From contig KL647292.1 in the NCBI GenBank assembly GCA_000727475.1, positions 421,882 to 485,881 of the forward strand: a stretch of DNA of 64,000 nucleotides. The letters run 5' to 3'. Origin of the DNA: Sarcocystis neurona. Taxonomy: Eukaryota > Apicomplexa > Conoidasida > Eucoccidiorida > Sarcocystidae. Shown piece by piece: positions 45,901-56,543 of the stretch; the stretch's first letter is position 1; the number at the start of each line of letters is the position of its first letter. The notes beneath the pieces were generated by a model that saw only the letters and a list, made by a program, of their open reading frames with translations, ran no database searches and was not told the DNA's origin. Both the position numbers and the translations under genes were made by a program.

Positions 45901-48315
45901 CGAGCTTTTGCGCATCGAGGAACGCAGAGACGTTTGTCGTGTCGCAGCCCAAGTGAGAGAAGGAGATGCAGCAGAAGAAGCACGCGCGGTAAAAGCAGGT
46001 GGAGAGAGAGAAGAATCAGCACCAGACAACGAGGCAGCCCGAGCAGAATATGTCGGTCTTCGGTCCATAACGCAGCTTTGCTGGGGCAAGAGACCTGCCG
46101 CTGCAGGTAAGAAGCAAAGAAAAGAAGCTTTTGAAAGCAGCTGCTGCTGCTGCACTTCTCCTGCTGTGACCCGACCTGCTGTTGCAAGTGTCAGCAAAAC
46201 AGCAGCTGCTTCCCCCCCCCTCGGCTTCTTGTTAAGATGGCCTGGTGCCCGTCCTTCGTCAGCAGCAGTTTCTTTCCGCGCCGCAGCAGCGGCAAAATCA
46301 GGAGCGTCTCTTCGGTCACCGGTCGCAGGCCTACCAACTGCAGCCGCAGTAGTAGCAGCAGCCACCGCTTGTCGATCAAAAGCCGCAGAAGCACCACGCT
46401 TCGCAGCAGCAGCACGCCTTCTCACAACAGCAGCAGCTCGCTGTCCTGCAGCAGCAATAGCAACGCTTCTTCGCGCTGCAGCGGCCAGTTTTCCCAAAAT
46501 TGCACCGGCTCTTCCTGAAGTAGCAGCAGCAGCAGCGGTCACACCTCGTGCAGCAGCAACCTGCGCTTCAGCAGTAGATCTTTCTGCGGCAGCAGTTCTC
46601 TCTGCCACAGCAGCAACCGTCCACCGAACGCCAGCAGCAGCACCCCCGTCAAACGTCCGCCTTGCCTTCTCTGCAGCACCAGTTCGAACGCGCTCAGCAG
46701 CAGCAGCAGTCAATGCGGGTGCTCCTCTCCTACCCACAGCAATAGCAGCTTCAGCCGCTCCGCACAAACAAGCAGTTCTCCCTGCACGTGCGGGGTTAGC
46801 ACGAGGAGGAGGAGCAGCAGGAGCACCGGCAGCAATTTTTTGCAGTCTTCCTCCTCCTTCTTTTTCTTCTTTTCGTCCCTCGTGTGCTGTTCCGTTTCCT
46901 CTGCCTGCGTCCTCTCCTCTTCCTCTGTTTCCTTCTTCTCTCTTCACAGCAGCAGCAGCAGAGGAAAACACTGCGGAGACTATCCCCTGCCGTCCTTCCC
47001 GTCCCTTGCCGCTGCTGCTGCTGCACGCCGCCGCCCGAGTAGCAGCTGCTGGTATCGAGTCGCCGTTCAGGAAGGGAAACTTTTTTATCCAGGAGAAGAG
47101 CAGCTCTGCTTGTCTGGCGTAGCTGTTGCAGCTGTCGCGTCGAACGGGAGCGGCAGAAATGCAAAGGGAAATAGAGAAGGCATGAGACGGGAGAAGGAAA
47201 AGAATCAGCAACGGCAGCACCAAAGGGCAACGCACGCCTGTTGCAGGTCGCAGCAAACGCGGAGAGGACAGAGAAATCTCTACACACGTCACAGCAGCAG
47301 CAAACGCGGAGAGATGTCTCAGACAATTTCTCTTTCTCCCTCCGTCTCCTCTGCCTCCTGCCGCTGCTTCTGCTGTTGCTAGAAACTCGGCACGGGCTGC
47401 CTCTGCCGCTGCTGCCAGTACTGCACAAGTCGCAGACGCAGTTGCTGCTATTGCCGCTACTAGTACTGCGGTAATTTGTGGTAGTGCTGCTGAAGCTGCT
47501 GCAGTCACTCCTGCTGCGCGTGCTGTTGCTGCTGCTGCTGCTGCAAGAAGCCCGGACGCTGCTATTGCGGCTACTGAAGCACCTGAGGCATGAGAGTCTC
47601 CTGCTGTCGCTGCTTCGTCTTTTTCTTCGTCGTGTTCTTCCTTTACAGGCAGACTGCTCCTTCCGTCACTTTTCTTTGCTGCAATAGCAGTAGCGGCAGA
47701 CGCGTCGCAGTAATTGCAGCAGACAGCACGGTGGCTGGGTGGTGTTGCTGCTGCCGCTTGGGAACGGAAAGAAAAAGAACAGAAGAGGAGTAATGCGGCA
47801 AAGGCAGCAAGTAAGGACGAACGGAAGCGACAGGCAACACCGAAGGCGCTGCATCGCCCGAGGCGTCGGCGCAGTGGGGACCCAGACGGAGAAGAAAAAG
47901 AACAAAAAAAAAGAGGGGAAAGAGGATACTGAAGGAGAAGGGGAGAAGCAGGAAGAATGGCGAGAAACATGAGACGACGAGCGAGAGGAGGAAAGCTGGG
48001 GAGACGGACAGAAGAGCAAGAGAGCAGATGGTCAAGGTTGTGGGAAGAAAAGAGATGGATTGACGAGAAAGAAAAGAGAGCGTTTTCTTGTCGCCGGGAC
48101 GAGGAAGTGCATAAGCGAAAACAAGGACGACGAGGAGAAGAAAGGAAAAAAGGAAAAATCGACGGCACATGAGGAAAGACGACAACGCTCTCGAAACTCC
48201 CAGCAGCGCTGAAGAAGAAAAAACAACGAGGATTTTGTCTCACACACTGACTCACACAGTGCTTACATACGGCCACATTAAAACATATCATCCTCCACCT
48301 ATGTTTATTTATCAT
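39901..48315 (-). CDS. Very long low-complexity protein, or its 3' gene plus an antisense partner; not recognised
   Basis: One minus-strand frame stays open for 2,804 codons. Most of it is Ala, Ser, Gln, Glu and Arg runs. Between them sit islands of normal composition with predicted helices: near 44555-44480 (LEAFWKVLDAICIQLLQQIP), 44010-43850, 43215-43060 (SLETLFFQQHLGLQPPRM), 42270-42120, 41260-41025 (RYIAMRWLLVDCSLLRHFYC) and 40475-40290 (FFSVRCLHMHYAFHLLFP). Short domain islands split by homopolymers are typical of Eimeria proteins. The islands from 44.6 to 40.3 kb make this part likely coding. The N-terminal third (48.3-44.9 kb) has GCT/CTG rather than GCA/CAG repeats and is doubtful. 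A start at 47970 (MFLAIL, then hydrophobic stretches) is one option, a start near 44.9 kb another. I recognise no family. Confidence 0.5.
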   Translation of the reverse strand: MINKHRWRMICFNVAVCKHCVSQCVRQNPRCFFFFSAAGSFESVVVFPHVPSIFPFFLSSPRRPCFRLCTSSSRRQENALFSFSSIHLFSSHNLDHLLSCSSVRLPSFPPLARRLMFLAILPASPLLLQYPLSPLFFCSFSSPSGSPLRRRLGRCSAFGVACRFRSSLLAAFAALLLFCSFSFRSQAAAATPPSHRAVCCNYCDASAATAIAAKKSDGRSSLPVKEEHDEEKDEAATAGDSHASGASVAAIAASGLLAAAAAATARAAGVTAAASAALPQITAVLVAAIAATASATCAVLAAAAEAARAEFLATAEAAAGGRGDGGRKRNCLRHLSAFAAAVTCVEISLSSPRLLRPATGVRCPLVLPLLILFLLPSHAFSISLCISAAPVRRDSCNSYARQAELLFSWIKKFPFLNGDSIPAAATRAAACSSSSGKGREGRQGIVSAVFSSAAAAVKREEGNRGRGEDAGRGNGTAHEGRKEEKEGGGRLQKIAAGAPAAPPPRANPARAGRTACLCGAAEAAIAVGRRGAPALTAAAAERVRTGAAEKARRTFDGGAAAGVRWTVAAVAERTAAAERSTAEAQVAAARGVTAAAAATSGRAGAILGKLAAAARRSVAIAAAGQRAAAVVRRRAAAAKRGASAAFDRQAVAAATTAAAVGRPATGDRRDAPDFAAAAARKETAADEGRAPGHLNKKPRGGEAAAVLLTLATAGRVTAGEVQQQQLLSKASFLCFLPAAAGLLPQQSCVMDRRPTYSARAASLSGADSSLSPPAFTARASSAASPSLTWAATRQTSLRSSMRKSSDPPPLRWMHCSTAAAPAVAATRPAAPPVVPSAVPRLVAAGVPVAVAARVAAAPVTAAVAAATTADKTAAARAAPRTSAADGVLAASASAARTSVGAADSRVLQRRVVRAENPLVLRSDPAAAVSTTAGRVEAAPSAAEDGAVTAGVAAAASASCAPPLTAAATRAAASAEQVFVGPDRGGAAVAPRVSVKATRDPGPSVAVDCVAVDSAAVGSAAAGVFSRTATLPAAVAVATAGSPMTSAGAVGACATAARPDSPVENAAAASAGSAKQAWSSAPPAPAACCCCAAEASVNAPAAASAATPATTAAVTSAAASGGVAAAVIDFAAAIPTVSDGTTSVHPGFRAAPLPACAVTRFSAAATAPICRGEEVWRCATSEKTELQERQQQREQQQCQQEEWQQQQQPWQQQLLQQQEGQQEKHPEQEPPEREDWLQVQRRERQQLQRQQRELLEAFWKVLDAICIQLLQQIPAGKVPAPSDAAAEAEAATAEPEEEGEEGTAGKEDAAGAAREEEATLAAAGGGEETVRAADPVEETATTIGGGRSGRVGAPGSMSETAATEDVKEKQKCCRVIAVGSSSSGSRKSTRVGSTNNSMKEKGDEEEVEGGEKEIERGEKEEIKGEKRVGDRKGSVADVLLPWVLRFAGRKDFRCCVRESTSDKQERLSRGVGLGEKYGSSRRDDFLEEKNGTAARGRPGGGLAHGEVKATSHSVSHAKKTVSAIESHVARSSSSREGEGEEGGRRDRDAAGSSTRCDLSAREAAKKAAEATAAAGRAAQAEVAVAYNKCLVRRSGRKGRRKKSSRSVPSSDLSSDRCRRESSSCRAFPGSSGSSNSSSPTVVVASSTGSSLAVCSGVQGSCKNSVRSTKTSRRSSSSRGLSVCRPGGSSSSSKTSSKGSKQVTRLYKLTRCGRALASLETLFFQQHLGLQPPRMRGLLAHIDRLSDEGRIPAAAAAATADGPRAVAAADCGRAKSTADRKTRYPRGRREEEKEQGEQKEERADGKREAEEEDGRRDLRDKEKGGEEQPVEGKGKKDGFEGERKRRIDEESSVSDEAKTRLPARLHAARNSSSSSIAVGSSPSSSSSNSGSNCSRTSSSRSSSSSTAGEGSSSSSSGRRRRSARGSTPVNSIEAGVDCASSRCCSSSDPGHRSVTRSSRNSGTPGSSSSGTLEEGAATACYLGETKGGEKGLASVSEAEAYYSSGSLHVAATAAAAGKHWTRVLNSGKRGEDCENMDLFPPLSKKVLAAVEKLLERPPVGLLAVAVVAPRSAPLAASTAKQQRHQQHERQQKQLQQEQPQHHQRRKGSRKSQLRDTEETQGATQECGVEEEERFVLREEIQGEEATAKREVEQKGGGEDQKGGEGEEADEEEEGGQEEYEGNEEDDMDAQVLVVRPLQLDKEGARESGSRRLPAVMRKRSSSKFIRKSFSDAACSSWNGVAGDVQAGAVAAATATAAPTAAAPATARLHRTVPAGDRKGRSSEGSSPARAAVNAAAAAAAAGGKAAGAAAAVFQATAAAAAVPALRDTEELVADAESPKGNWKLDSKRGYAEERETFVWKPFPTALWLCGSELKKTISAVEGSGLTKQIEKEIRRSSSLQQHVLSDALRYIAMRWLLVDCSLLRHFYCMRRKAAAAEDEAVVSTENARKDEEEHGKGVEEEERPDMLAAAVQDSDAAAGAGTSSVAAAVADRKHLTWGETHSQGQVLQKATRKEQRSTCSSENSSGTSRGGRSEGSSRRSSSGSNGEGKSSSDSSSESKSSSSKYNSSMDCSAGGSSSSSGSSSVRLEAKDAEKEAAAASARRHVTAATKGSGRADAVMQPCCSCRICKSLQVLRVRGIGGVGDFFSVRCLHMHYAFHLLFPASAVGLLMERHLQKRRAAAANLDQRQQQQLRQERQQSSGGSSTGQAAEPIAGEAVAATVALKQQQTKTQACSTTAAAPTPAAAARESSEEDLHNSCSSGEERKLRTTRACSIRNHLAVEKEEHGLTAKGKLHEQSRETYSNRRR
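40000..47600. repeat. Dense CAG/CTG-type triplet repeat region
   Basis: Triplet units cover most of this interval. From about 40.0 to 44.8 kb the plus strand shows CTG/GCT; from about 44.9 to 46.8 kb it shows GCA/CAG; CTG/GCT returns at 47.3-47.6 kb. None of the six registers of this triplet contains a stop. Confidence 0.85.
45026..47122 (+). CDS. Alternative Ala-rich open frame opposite the 2,804-codon frame
   Basis: 698 codons on the plus strand, Ala-, Thr- and Arg-rich, with GCA/CAG-type repeats in the sense orientation usual for Eimeria coding repeats. A mixed-composition stretch near 45890-46090 (ELLRIEERRDVCRVAAQVRE) reads more like protein than the opposite strand does there. The frame begins with ATG followed by Asp and Ala. 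No domain is recognised. Either this or the antisense frame is real in this interval, or neither. Confidence 0.3.
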   Translation: MTDASAAQQQHAAGAGGAEDQACFAEPAEAAAAFSTGESGRAAVAQAPTAPAEVMGDPAVATATAAGSVAVLEKTPAAADPTAAESTATQSTATEGPGSRVAFTETRGATAAPPLSGPTNTCSAEAAARVAAAVNGGAHDAEAAAATPAVTAPSSAAEGAASTRPAVVETAAAGSLRRTSGFSARTTRRCSTRESAAPTEVRAAEADAAKTPSAAEVRGAARAAAVLSAVVAAATAAVTGAAATRAATATGTPAATRRGTAEGTTGGAAGRVAATAGAAAVLQCIHRSGGGSELLRIEERRDVCRVAAQVREGDAAEEARAVKAGGEREESAPDNEAARAEYVGLRSITQLCWGKRPAAAGKKQRKEAFESSCCCCTSPAVTRPAVASVSKTAAASPPLGFLLRWPGARPSSAAVSFRAAAAAKSGASLRSPVAGLPTAAAVVAAATACRSKAAEAPRFAAAARLLTTAAARCPAAAIATLLRAAAASFPKIAPALPEVAAAAAVTPRAAATCASAVDLSAAAVLSATAATVHRTPAAAPPSNVRLAFSAAPVRTRSAAAAVNAGAPLLPTAIAASAAPHKQAVLPARAGLARGGGAAGAPAAIFCSLPPPSFSSFRPSCAVPFPLPASSPLPLFPSSLFTAAAAEENTAETIPCRPSRPLPLLLLHAAARVAAAGIESPFRKGNFFIQEKSSSACLA

Positions 48316-51300
48316 CCTCTCTCTCTACGTTAAGCCCAAGTATAATGTGTAGATGTACATCGCACGGATATATAAGGTTACGGCGAGAGAAGGAAGAAAG
48401 AGGAGGAAAAGGAGGAAGACAAAAAAGAGATTGACGTCCACGTAGACACCGACGGAACGTACTGTCTGCGCTAGTGCATACAAAAGGGCTGTGGCTCTCG
48501 ACTAAAAGAGGCACAGACAGAAGTTCTCGATCAAAAGGTGACGGGCACTGCGAACACAGAGGGGCAATAGAGATACGCACACTGAATAGAGAATGACGTA
48601 CACATAATATATATATGTGGATACACAGACTTTTAGACACACTTGTGCACGCGTCTCCGGTCTACGCGTAATATGACTGACTGCAGATCGTAGGAAGACA
48701 AATGGGATGCACACAGGCAGACGCACAGAGAGAGAATCCGCAAATATATTGTATAACGGTCAAGGTGGATGGGACGCCCAAATTGATGTGTATATACGTG
48801 TTCGTGTGTATTAAAGCTGTTTCAAACGCTGTCAGCAAGGTGTGTGCAATCTTCACAGAAATCTTCCTCCACTTCTAAGACCGGAGGCGCGCTAGAGTTT
48901 CAAATCACGGCCTGGGCGCGGCGACGTTGAATGCAGAAAATAGGGTGCAAGTGGGCTGAAGGACATCAAACACTTAGTCTACGACAAAGGTGCAGCCACG
49001 TTCCATCAAACTCACTTCGCCTTAAGTTCAAAAAGCGGAAATCAGGTGTGTGCTTTATGGAATTTCTCGACTTTTCGAAGGAGAAACTCGCTCGCCCTGA
49101 CCACCCGGGGGTTTCTACCGATGACCGTCATGGCGACACAGCACAAATTCACTGGTTAGTTACAAGCTTTTGGTGGCAGCTGCTGTACCTTTGACTTGAG
49201 GCCGCACCTTGAAGATAAACTGACCGCCCACCATGTCCAAGGCCACATCATCATTCTGCACCTGCGGTAACGCCCTATCCGTTGTACGGATCTTTTCTGC
49301 ACACACGGAATGCCCGTTTTGCGGAGGGCACAGATCTCCTGCCAGCGGACGCTACGGTAGAGAAGAGAGCGCGTTCATCTACTGATAACGTTGTAGGGGG
49401 CTGCAGGATGCGAAAGCGACGGAAATCGCCCGCATCAATCTATTGGAGATGCTGTGACAGATGGCTGCAGAAGAGGAAACAAGGGAACTTCAGCGCCCTC
49501 ATTCAAAGAGCCGCTGTGAAGGGTCGTATAAGTAGGTGTAATAGGAGAGTTACCGCAAGATAAAGACGTAACTGACAGGCGAGCATCGACGCTGTGGGAC
49601 ACTGCGAAAAATCCGACCGTGCTGGACACGGCGGCAAGCTACTGAACGGGGAAAACCCTAAAATCGCTTGTGAAGAGATCCGGACCCGCCACATACGAAG
49701 AGCAGGATCTACAAGGAAGATAACCATTCACGTGTCATTTATGAACTGAACATTCAAAATCGATGTGGCTGTTCACCTGAGCAAGTGACCAAAAGTAGCG
49801 TTCCGCTTGGTACGAGGAAGTCCCCGCACCGGAGACACCAGAAAACCTGCCGCACTACTGGTAGCGCAGTGCTGGAGGAACAGGAGAGGTGCGCCGAAAG
49901 GACGATCACTGTTCGAGCTGCGTTACCAGTATTCTTGACTGTCCGAAATTTGCTTTCTCACAAACCAACGTGGATTATCTCGGTTCTGCACCGCGTGAAT
50001 TTCTCTTACTGCGTCGACGTGATACCGGCCTTCGTTTGTTTACGCATGGGCAATCCGTTGCCGCCACTTACATGCCCGTACAGGAGGCCCGTATCAGGGT
50101 GTATAAATACAAAAGAGTCTTTTGGAAAGAAATTGCTGAATTCCAATGTTCAAACTGTTTTTTCGGTAAACTCTGCATAGCCCACGATTTTCGTGTGCCC
50201 AGCAGGGCGTGAGCCTCATCGCAAACTGCCACAAGAGAATGTAAAGACTCTTCTTGTTCCTGTGTATACGAATGTGCAAGGAGAGAAAGCTAACGCGCGA
50301 ACTGTATGTGCGTGCTGCTCAAAAAAGAATCGAAGTTGGAAGGGTGCAGCCTATATTTTCTATACCGTGCGACTGCGTGTAAAAACCGGAAGGTGAGACG
50401 AGCATGAGGACAACTCTGGCTGGGAGTCTAGCTTGATTGCGTGCGAACTCGATAGAACGATACAGAAGGCGGCTCCAAGTATATCTAGTCGCCTGGCACT
50501 AAAAGCACGCTCCAACGGTAGTACTGTAGGCTGCACACATCCGTTATGTGCATATATATATACACACATACACGTATGTACCTGTACATACATACGTACA
50601 ATATATACGTGTATACCTCTATACCTCTACTGGATTTCACGTGGGCGCTGCGTTTCTGTACTCGTTGCGTGGACAGATGAAGCAGTGTACGGCCCCCTTC
50701 AGTAGCTGAGATGTAAACACCGGCATACGTAGTTACGATAGTGTTCACAGGTAGGCGGATGCGCACCTGTGTCTCCGTGTAGGTACATTTCCCAGTGTGT
50801 TATATATCAGAAAGGGTAGTAAATGGGCGCACGCAAGCACACTTATGGCCTATACGAACCATGGACATAGGTGTACCTCTAAAATCAAGCAGTGAACAGG
50901 TGTTGAACTTCATAGACATACACTCATTTGCACGCGTGCCCTGTACGGCGTCCACGGACGTAGACTTGTACGTCTAAAGGAGTAGTAGTATCTAAAACTG
51001 GGCACAAATATCCGTCGTAACACGTGTAGGTGGTACCTATACCCAAGGGTAGACGACTGTTTTGCTACGCACACACGTACCTCCATCTATATATTGTGCG
51101 TACTTGCGTACGCACCTCCAGGTACGTAGGTACGTGTACATGTAAGAATAAATATAGATGCAGAGATGAGACTAAAATAAGGCACTCATTCCTCGGACTA
51201 GCACTGCTGCGGCTTTCCCAACAATCTGGCAGCTCTGAGTGCGAGGATATATTTTGGATCAGTCATTCCGCTCTGCATGTACCAATATATCATGCTATCT

Positions 51301-54300
51301 CTTCTGCATTTTCTTGGTTCCCGGCCACGGAGCTGTAGAGAGGAGATGCAGGCAAGTGCACAGACGACACCGTGGAGTGGCAGGAGAACGGAGACGTCTA
51401 TTGCCAGCTGTCAGTACTCCTCTTATTCACACTTGCAGCAGAAGTAGGAGCTGAAACAGGACGCAAGGCAAACTGCTGACCTTCCATGTAGTTTGAAGGT
51501 GACACCAGGACCTGCCGGTCGACGACGGCTATGCATAATCCATAGCCGTCTGGCGGAGCGCATCGAAGCGACGTCCCCGCTGTCTCGGGACTTCGCAGTC
51601 TTGCGCGATTGGGGAGGAGAATGGTAAACTAAATAGTTTCTTCCATAAGTGCGAGATCGGGTTCACACAGAGTTTGAGCATGATTTAGGAAAATTGTAAA
51701 TATACGTGCACGCGTAGGTGTGCACGTCTGCACCCTCACTATATATATATATATATATATATGCATATATGTGTACAGAAACTCCTCGTGACAAAAGGTA
51801 GTCGTGCACCTGTGGAGCTTGAAAGAAGTAGACCTGCACGTCAATATTCAGTTCCGTTTGGATCAGACACGCACTTCGTGTCGGTCCACAGTGCCAACGC
51901 AGCCGCTGATCGCTGATTCACACATCGTACTGTCGACTGCCAAGGCACTGCCGTGTGGAATGCTATTAAGTCCCCCATGCCCAAAGCCTCTGGTGTGACG
52001 CACAAACTTTCAAGCACATGTAATTCAGCATATACCGTCGACACTTATATATCCGTGTGCAAATGTGAACAGGTGTATATGTAGATTTGTTCACACACTT
52101 AGCAGCATACGTCATACTGTTCATGAGGAAGAGGATATACACGGGCGCATGTTGGTGCACACATGCTCCTTGCCGACAGTCCCTACCTTTCCTTCCTCAT
52201 ACATATAGCTCGTCTGTGCTCGTGAACGCGTTTACGTGCACGCGTTCGCAGCTCATGCAAGTATATGGCACAGAAGCCCCCCATAAAACCTGTGCTGTTA
52301 TTGACTGAACAAAAGTTTTGACTAGCGGATTATCAGCGTCGACGTTCGAAGAATATATGTGTATTGATGTATAGTGCGTAAATATATATATATATATGTA
52401 TATCTATGGATGTATGTCATTCGTGTAGAGCCGTTTTGCCAAACGCCTGTGAGCAGTGGTCACCACTAGCAGGAAGTGTAGAGATCCACACATCGGAAGA
52501 ACTGCATTTAAGTGATACACATATGTGTACGGGTATGCGCGCGCATGTTAGGCTTTCACAGTAATTTTGTATTCAAATGGATGTTCGTGAATACAAGGGT
52601 CGGACAATAATACCTTGCCACACGCAGTGAGCTTCCGCAAGCTCGCGTGATAGGATACTTCGGCGAGACGGCTGTTCGTACACGTACGAAAGATGTGTAG
52701 AAGTACTTGAACAGGCAAATCTGTGCAGCAGCGAGTGCCTATCGAAATGTCACGTGTTTACACACGTACGTGAGTTGTTACCATACTGTCTCCGATGAGT
52801 GTGGGGACATTGATGCGGCTTTTGAACACATTTACGTAGGACACAGATCAGCAGGGAATAAGTAGACAGGGGACCAACTGATTTGACACAGCGAGAGAGA
52901 AACGATCGATTGGGTTGCGCTGCGCAGAACTCGCCTTATCGGTATGATAGAACAATGCCTCTAAAGGACCAGATACGGATGGAGTCATTTGCGGCCAGCT
53001 CCGTGAGCAAGAGCACCCTACGCGCGACAACATACGTGTGTGCTATAGCGAATTGTACGCGTTGTGTACGCAACAGCATACCCGGACACACTTCTATTCA
53101 CGTACATCCGCTCGTGTATGTACCTCTAGTTCTCCGTTGAGTGGAAGCGTATGCCGACTATATATACATATATATGTATATACATACACAAAAACATATA
53201 TGCCATGCCGTTCAGGTCCTCCTTTCGTGGATGGTGGCTTTGACCCACGTGGTTATTTCCCTTCAGAGAGTTCCTCTGTCAGCTGCCAAACTCCCCCTGC
53301 ACTTCCGTAGCATACGCCCCCGTACTTATAGGTGCGCCACTTCACCACAGCACACACGTAAGCCTACCACCGGGCACGTGACGCTTTACGTGTAGATACA
53401 TACATATACTCGTGTGTACACATGTATTAATTGGGAAGTCAAGAAGAGAGGATGTGCGGACATACTCACACACAGGGCTCCTGATGGTGTGGTATACATG
53501 GGGCTTGTCTACTGGTACAGAGGCAAATGTGCTCACTTTGTTCTTTTCGTCGCTTCTACACCCTGGCAAAACTATTCAGTCGTATACTGCAGGCATGCTC
53601 ATTCGGTAGCGCAGAGCACACTGATGCCAGTAAGCACACTCATTTTATCCACACGTACGGTTCAAAGCACAACCTGTATTCCCATTGAATTTACGCGAAG
53701 GCCGCCAACAGAAGCCTGGCACCCCTACATTAATGCATAGACGTATAGTTACATCTGTATTCAGCTACGTGTACCCGCCTGAGGCGACTACACGGTGCTT
53801 GCGTCGATTTATCATACGAAGCAGCACCTCCTTGTGCGCAAGTTTTGGGGAGCCCGTCGCTGTCACCGGGAAACTCACATTGCATTGACGCCCACTGCCG
53901 CACGCTGGTTTTGCGTCTGCGTCCCCACAGTTAGAAGTGCACTGTTGCTTTGCGCAGTTTTCTGCTGCATAGCTGGCGCATGTTGCCCTTTAGAAATCGC
54001 CTGCACCGCTACCCAGAATGTCGTGCAATGTGGCGCTGCTGCCTCTACAGCTGGACACTTCTTCCCTCTGTGTCCGCTCCGCTGCCACCTGCTGCTAGTC
54101 TCCCTTTGCGAATACTGCGTCGAGAGCAGGGCTGCAAGAATAGACTACGGTGCTGCTTATGAGGGGACTACCACCGTTCAAGCAAAACTGGTCGTTCTCA
54201 GTGCCAGGCACCACTACTGCTGTAGTAGAGGACGCGGCCACCGATCCGAGGAAACTAATAACAGGGTAGAAAGGTGCTGTTCATACCGTTGGTGAGCCAC

Positions 54301-55580
54301 GCACTAGCATGATTTAGTGCTAGTAAGTCCTGAACAACACTGATGGAAGAGGCTGCTTAGACAGGCCTTGTCTTTGGCGAAAGACTCATGCTTGTGTGTC
54401 AGACCGTGTACGATGAAGACATCTGCATTTTGGTGAGTCTGTAACTGCACTGCAGGACGCTGCTCTTGAAAAGTACAGCGCCGCTACTATACAAGATGCA
54501 GATGAGAAGATGCACTTGAGCAGTACGAGTGCTTCCATATAGCAGGGTGTCTATGTTGGCGGTTGAAGCAGTAATGCAGGAGTCTGCAACGGAGGAGTCT
54601 GACAATGCTTTCAAATATGTAGTTGTTGTTGCTTAAAGGGCTGGTAGTGCTCCAATATTGTAATACAAGGCGTTCCTCTACAGGTGTTGTAGTGATGAAC
54701 AGCTGCTCCACACTCTTCACTGTTTCAGGAGCTTGCGTGTCGCATGGAATAAATACGTGCTCACTGCGATGACCGTGTTCTTACCCTACACCCAACATGC
54801 GCCTGCCGCGCGTGGTAAAATGTGCAGCGATTTTGCTATGTGCGCTGCTGCTGCTGGCTTTCTGAGGCGGCACCAGATGGCACCCTCCTTCTATTGCAGC
54901 ACAACAGTATGAGATAAGATACTCGTGCTGCTGCTAATTACTCCAGTTTGCTGCAGACGAATGAAAGATTTTTATCAAGGTTGAACACTACTGTACTCTG
55001 GACGGCGGCGCGACTGATGGCTACAATAACAAACCATGAATTTTGCGGAGCCTGAGATGGAGATTCCGTGCGCTGCACGCGTGTGATATGCAGCAGCCGA
55101 AGAAGAAGAGATGGGTCCTGGGTGACTCGTAAAGAGACTGTTGCTCCACACACTTCTTCAAAAGAGATGCACGTGGGGTTTCCTTGGCAGACTCGCCGTC
55201 CCCTGCTCTACTATGAGCAGAATTCGCAATAATGGGTTGAGCGCCCGCAGAAGGCTTGCAATTCCGTCCTTCTGCTGTGTCTCACTCTTCTGCAGGATGT
55301 ACGTCACAACACTGCAGTGCTGCAGCTTTTCTACCGTATGAGGTCCCACTCGTCGATGGTACACGTCTTCTACTGTGGTCTTCTTGGGTTGGTATAGACG
55401 CTAAGCTTCGACAAACGTTATGAGAATTGTTTGCACTCGGTAATAATGCGCGCATTGTTGAGATCAAGCATCTTCTAGCATCTTAATAGTCTCCAGACCG
55501 CGTAGAGCAGGTTTTTCCCTCTATTCGCCAGTGGGTTGACACAGCCAGCTTCTTTGTCGCAGCTAAGTCGGCAGCGTACA
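48316..55580. other. Intergenic region with microsatellites
   Basis: TA or TA/CA tracts occur at about 48606-48616, 50550-50615, 51740-51762, 52382-52397 and 53159-53200. The frames at 49889-50212 and 53795-54295 (the latter Cys-rich) are the best-looking but have no recognisable domain, and I do not call them. Confidence 0.45.
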
Positions 55581-56543
55581 TCAGTTCTTGCGTTTCAGTG
55601 ACAACGTCGCCGCAGGGATTAACGCCTGTAGAAGCTCATCACTGCGCCATTCGTCTGGAATGTCCTTGATAATTGTGACGGCGACAGCTTCGCTCGGGAT
55701 TATGCCCTTGCCAAGGATCAGGTAATCCTCGAGGAGAGCAGGGGACACATTTGGACAGAGGCTGAGGAAAGCGTAGTCCAAAGTGAAAAGTTTGCGTATC
55801 CATCGAGCAAGGAGCGCGCGTGCTGCCTCGACCTTTATAGTAGGAGGATCGGTAGTGAGCCTCAGCAACCCAACGAGACACTGACGCATTGGTGGCATCG
55901 TCCTCAGAAGGATTCTCGTCAGTTCTTCACCGTCGTAAGCACTGATAGCATCACATATACTACTTGCAGTATTGAAGAAAGCCTTGCGAAACATCTCAAT
56001 GAATTGCAGGTGAGTTGTTTCGTCGTTTTCGATTACTGCGTCTTCCACATCTTGCATCGAATCTTTTAGCTGCTTCAGTGTTTCCACTGGATCTTCTTCA
56101 CCAACCAAAATATGTACGTCACTAAATTTCTCTGTAAAACCCTTCACGCCGCTAGTGTTTACCAAGACGTGCCATGCGTACAGCTTGTCCTCACGTTTCA
56201 ACGGTCCCACCCAGCGCAGAAATACATACATACCCAGCGGACAGAAGTTCATTTGCTGGAGCACCCAGTCTGAATCAAACACTTCCGGCGCAAGGTAAGT
56301 CAGGGCGCGTGACCACAACCTTTCCATGAATGGCTCGTTCCGCACTCGCCACCATGCTCCTGACAGCCCCCATTTTCCACATCTGCTTTGCTGCACGTGT
56401 TGGAATGAGGCGTAGATGAAGAGCACATGTAGACGCAGAAAATACCGAGTAACCCTGTTCAAAACGTGCCCTCGGTCTACGAGCGAAAAGGACAAGTCAT
56501 CTGCACGTGGTTGCCACAGGGCGAGGGCCCAGGCTGTTGCCAT
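55581..56543 (-). CDS. Conserved-looking helical protein of 320 aa, function unknown
   Basis: I do not recognise this protein. The frame is free of the triplet repeats seen elsewhere, has balanced composition, and is rich in Leu, Trp and aromatic residues in its first half (YFLRLHVLFIYASF, then WWRVRNEPFMERLWSRAL). An acidic stretch follows near the middle (MQDVEDAVIENDETT), and the C-terminal half is helical, ending LKRKN. The open frame extends upstream to 56669, but those residues are a hydrophobic, Pro-rich, pyrimidine-driven stretch, so I chose the ATG at 56543 (MATAWALALW). It looks soluble or peripherally membrane-bound, and no signal peptide is evident. It could be one exon of a longer gene; the TGA-free 3' end closes with a normal stop. 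The neighbours give no clue to its role. Confidence 0.6.
   Translation of the reverse strand: MATAWALALWQPRADDLSFSLVDRGHVLNRVTRYFLRLHVLFIYASFQHVQQSRCGKWGLSGAWWRVRNEPFMERLWSRALTYLAPEVFDSDWVLQQMNFCPLGMYVFLRWVGPLKREDKLYAWHVLVNTSGVKGFTEKFSDVHILVGEEDPVETLKQLKDSMQDVEDAVIENDETTHLQFIEMFRKAFFNTASSICDAISAYDGEELTRILLRTMPPMRQCLVGLLRLTTDPPTIKVEAARALLARWIRKLFTLDYAFLSLCPNVSPALLEDYLILGKGIIPSEAVAVTIIKDIPDEWRSDELLQALIPAATLSLKRKN

Noticed and set aside
53795..54295. 166-codon Cys-rich plus frame with hydrophobic stretches
   Set aside because: No clear signal peptide at its start, no known Cys spacing and no splice support.
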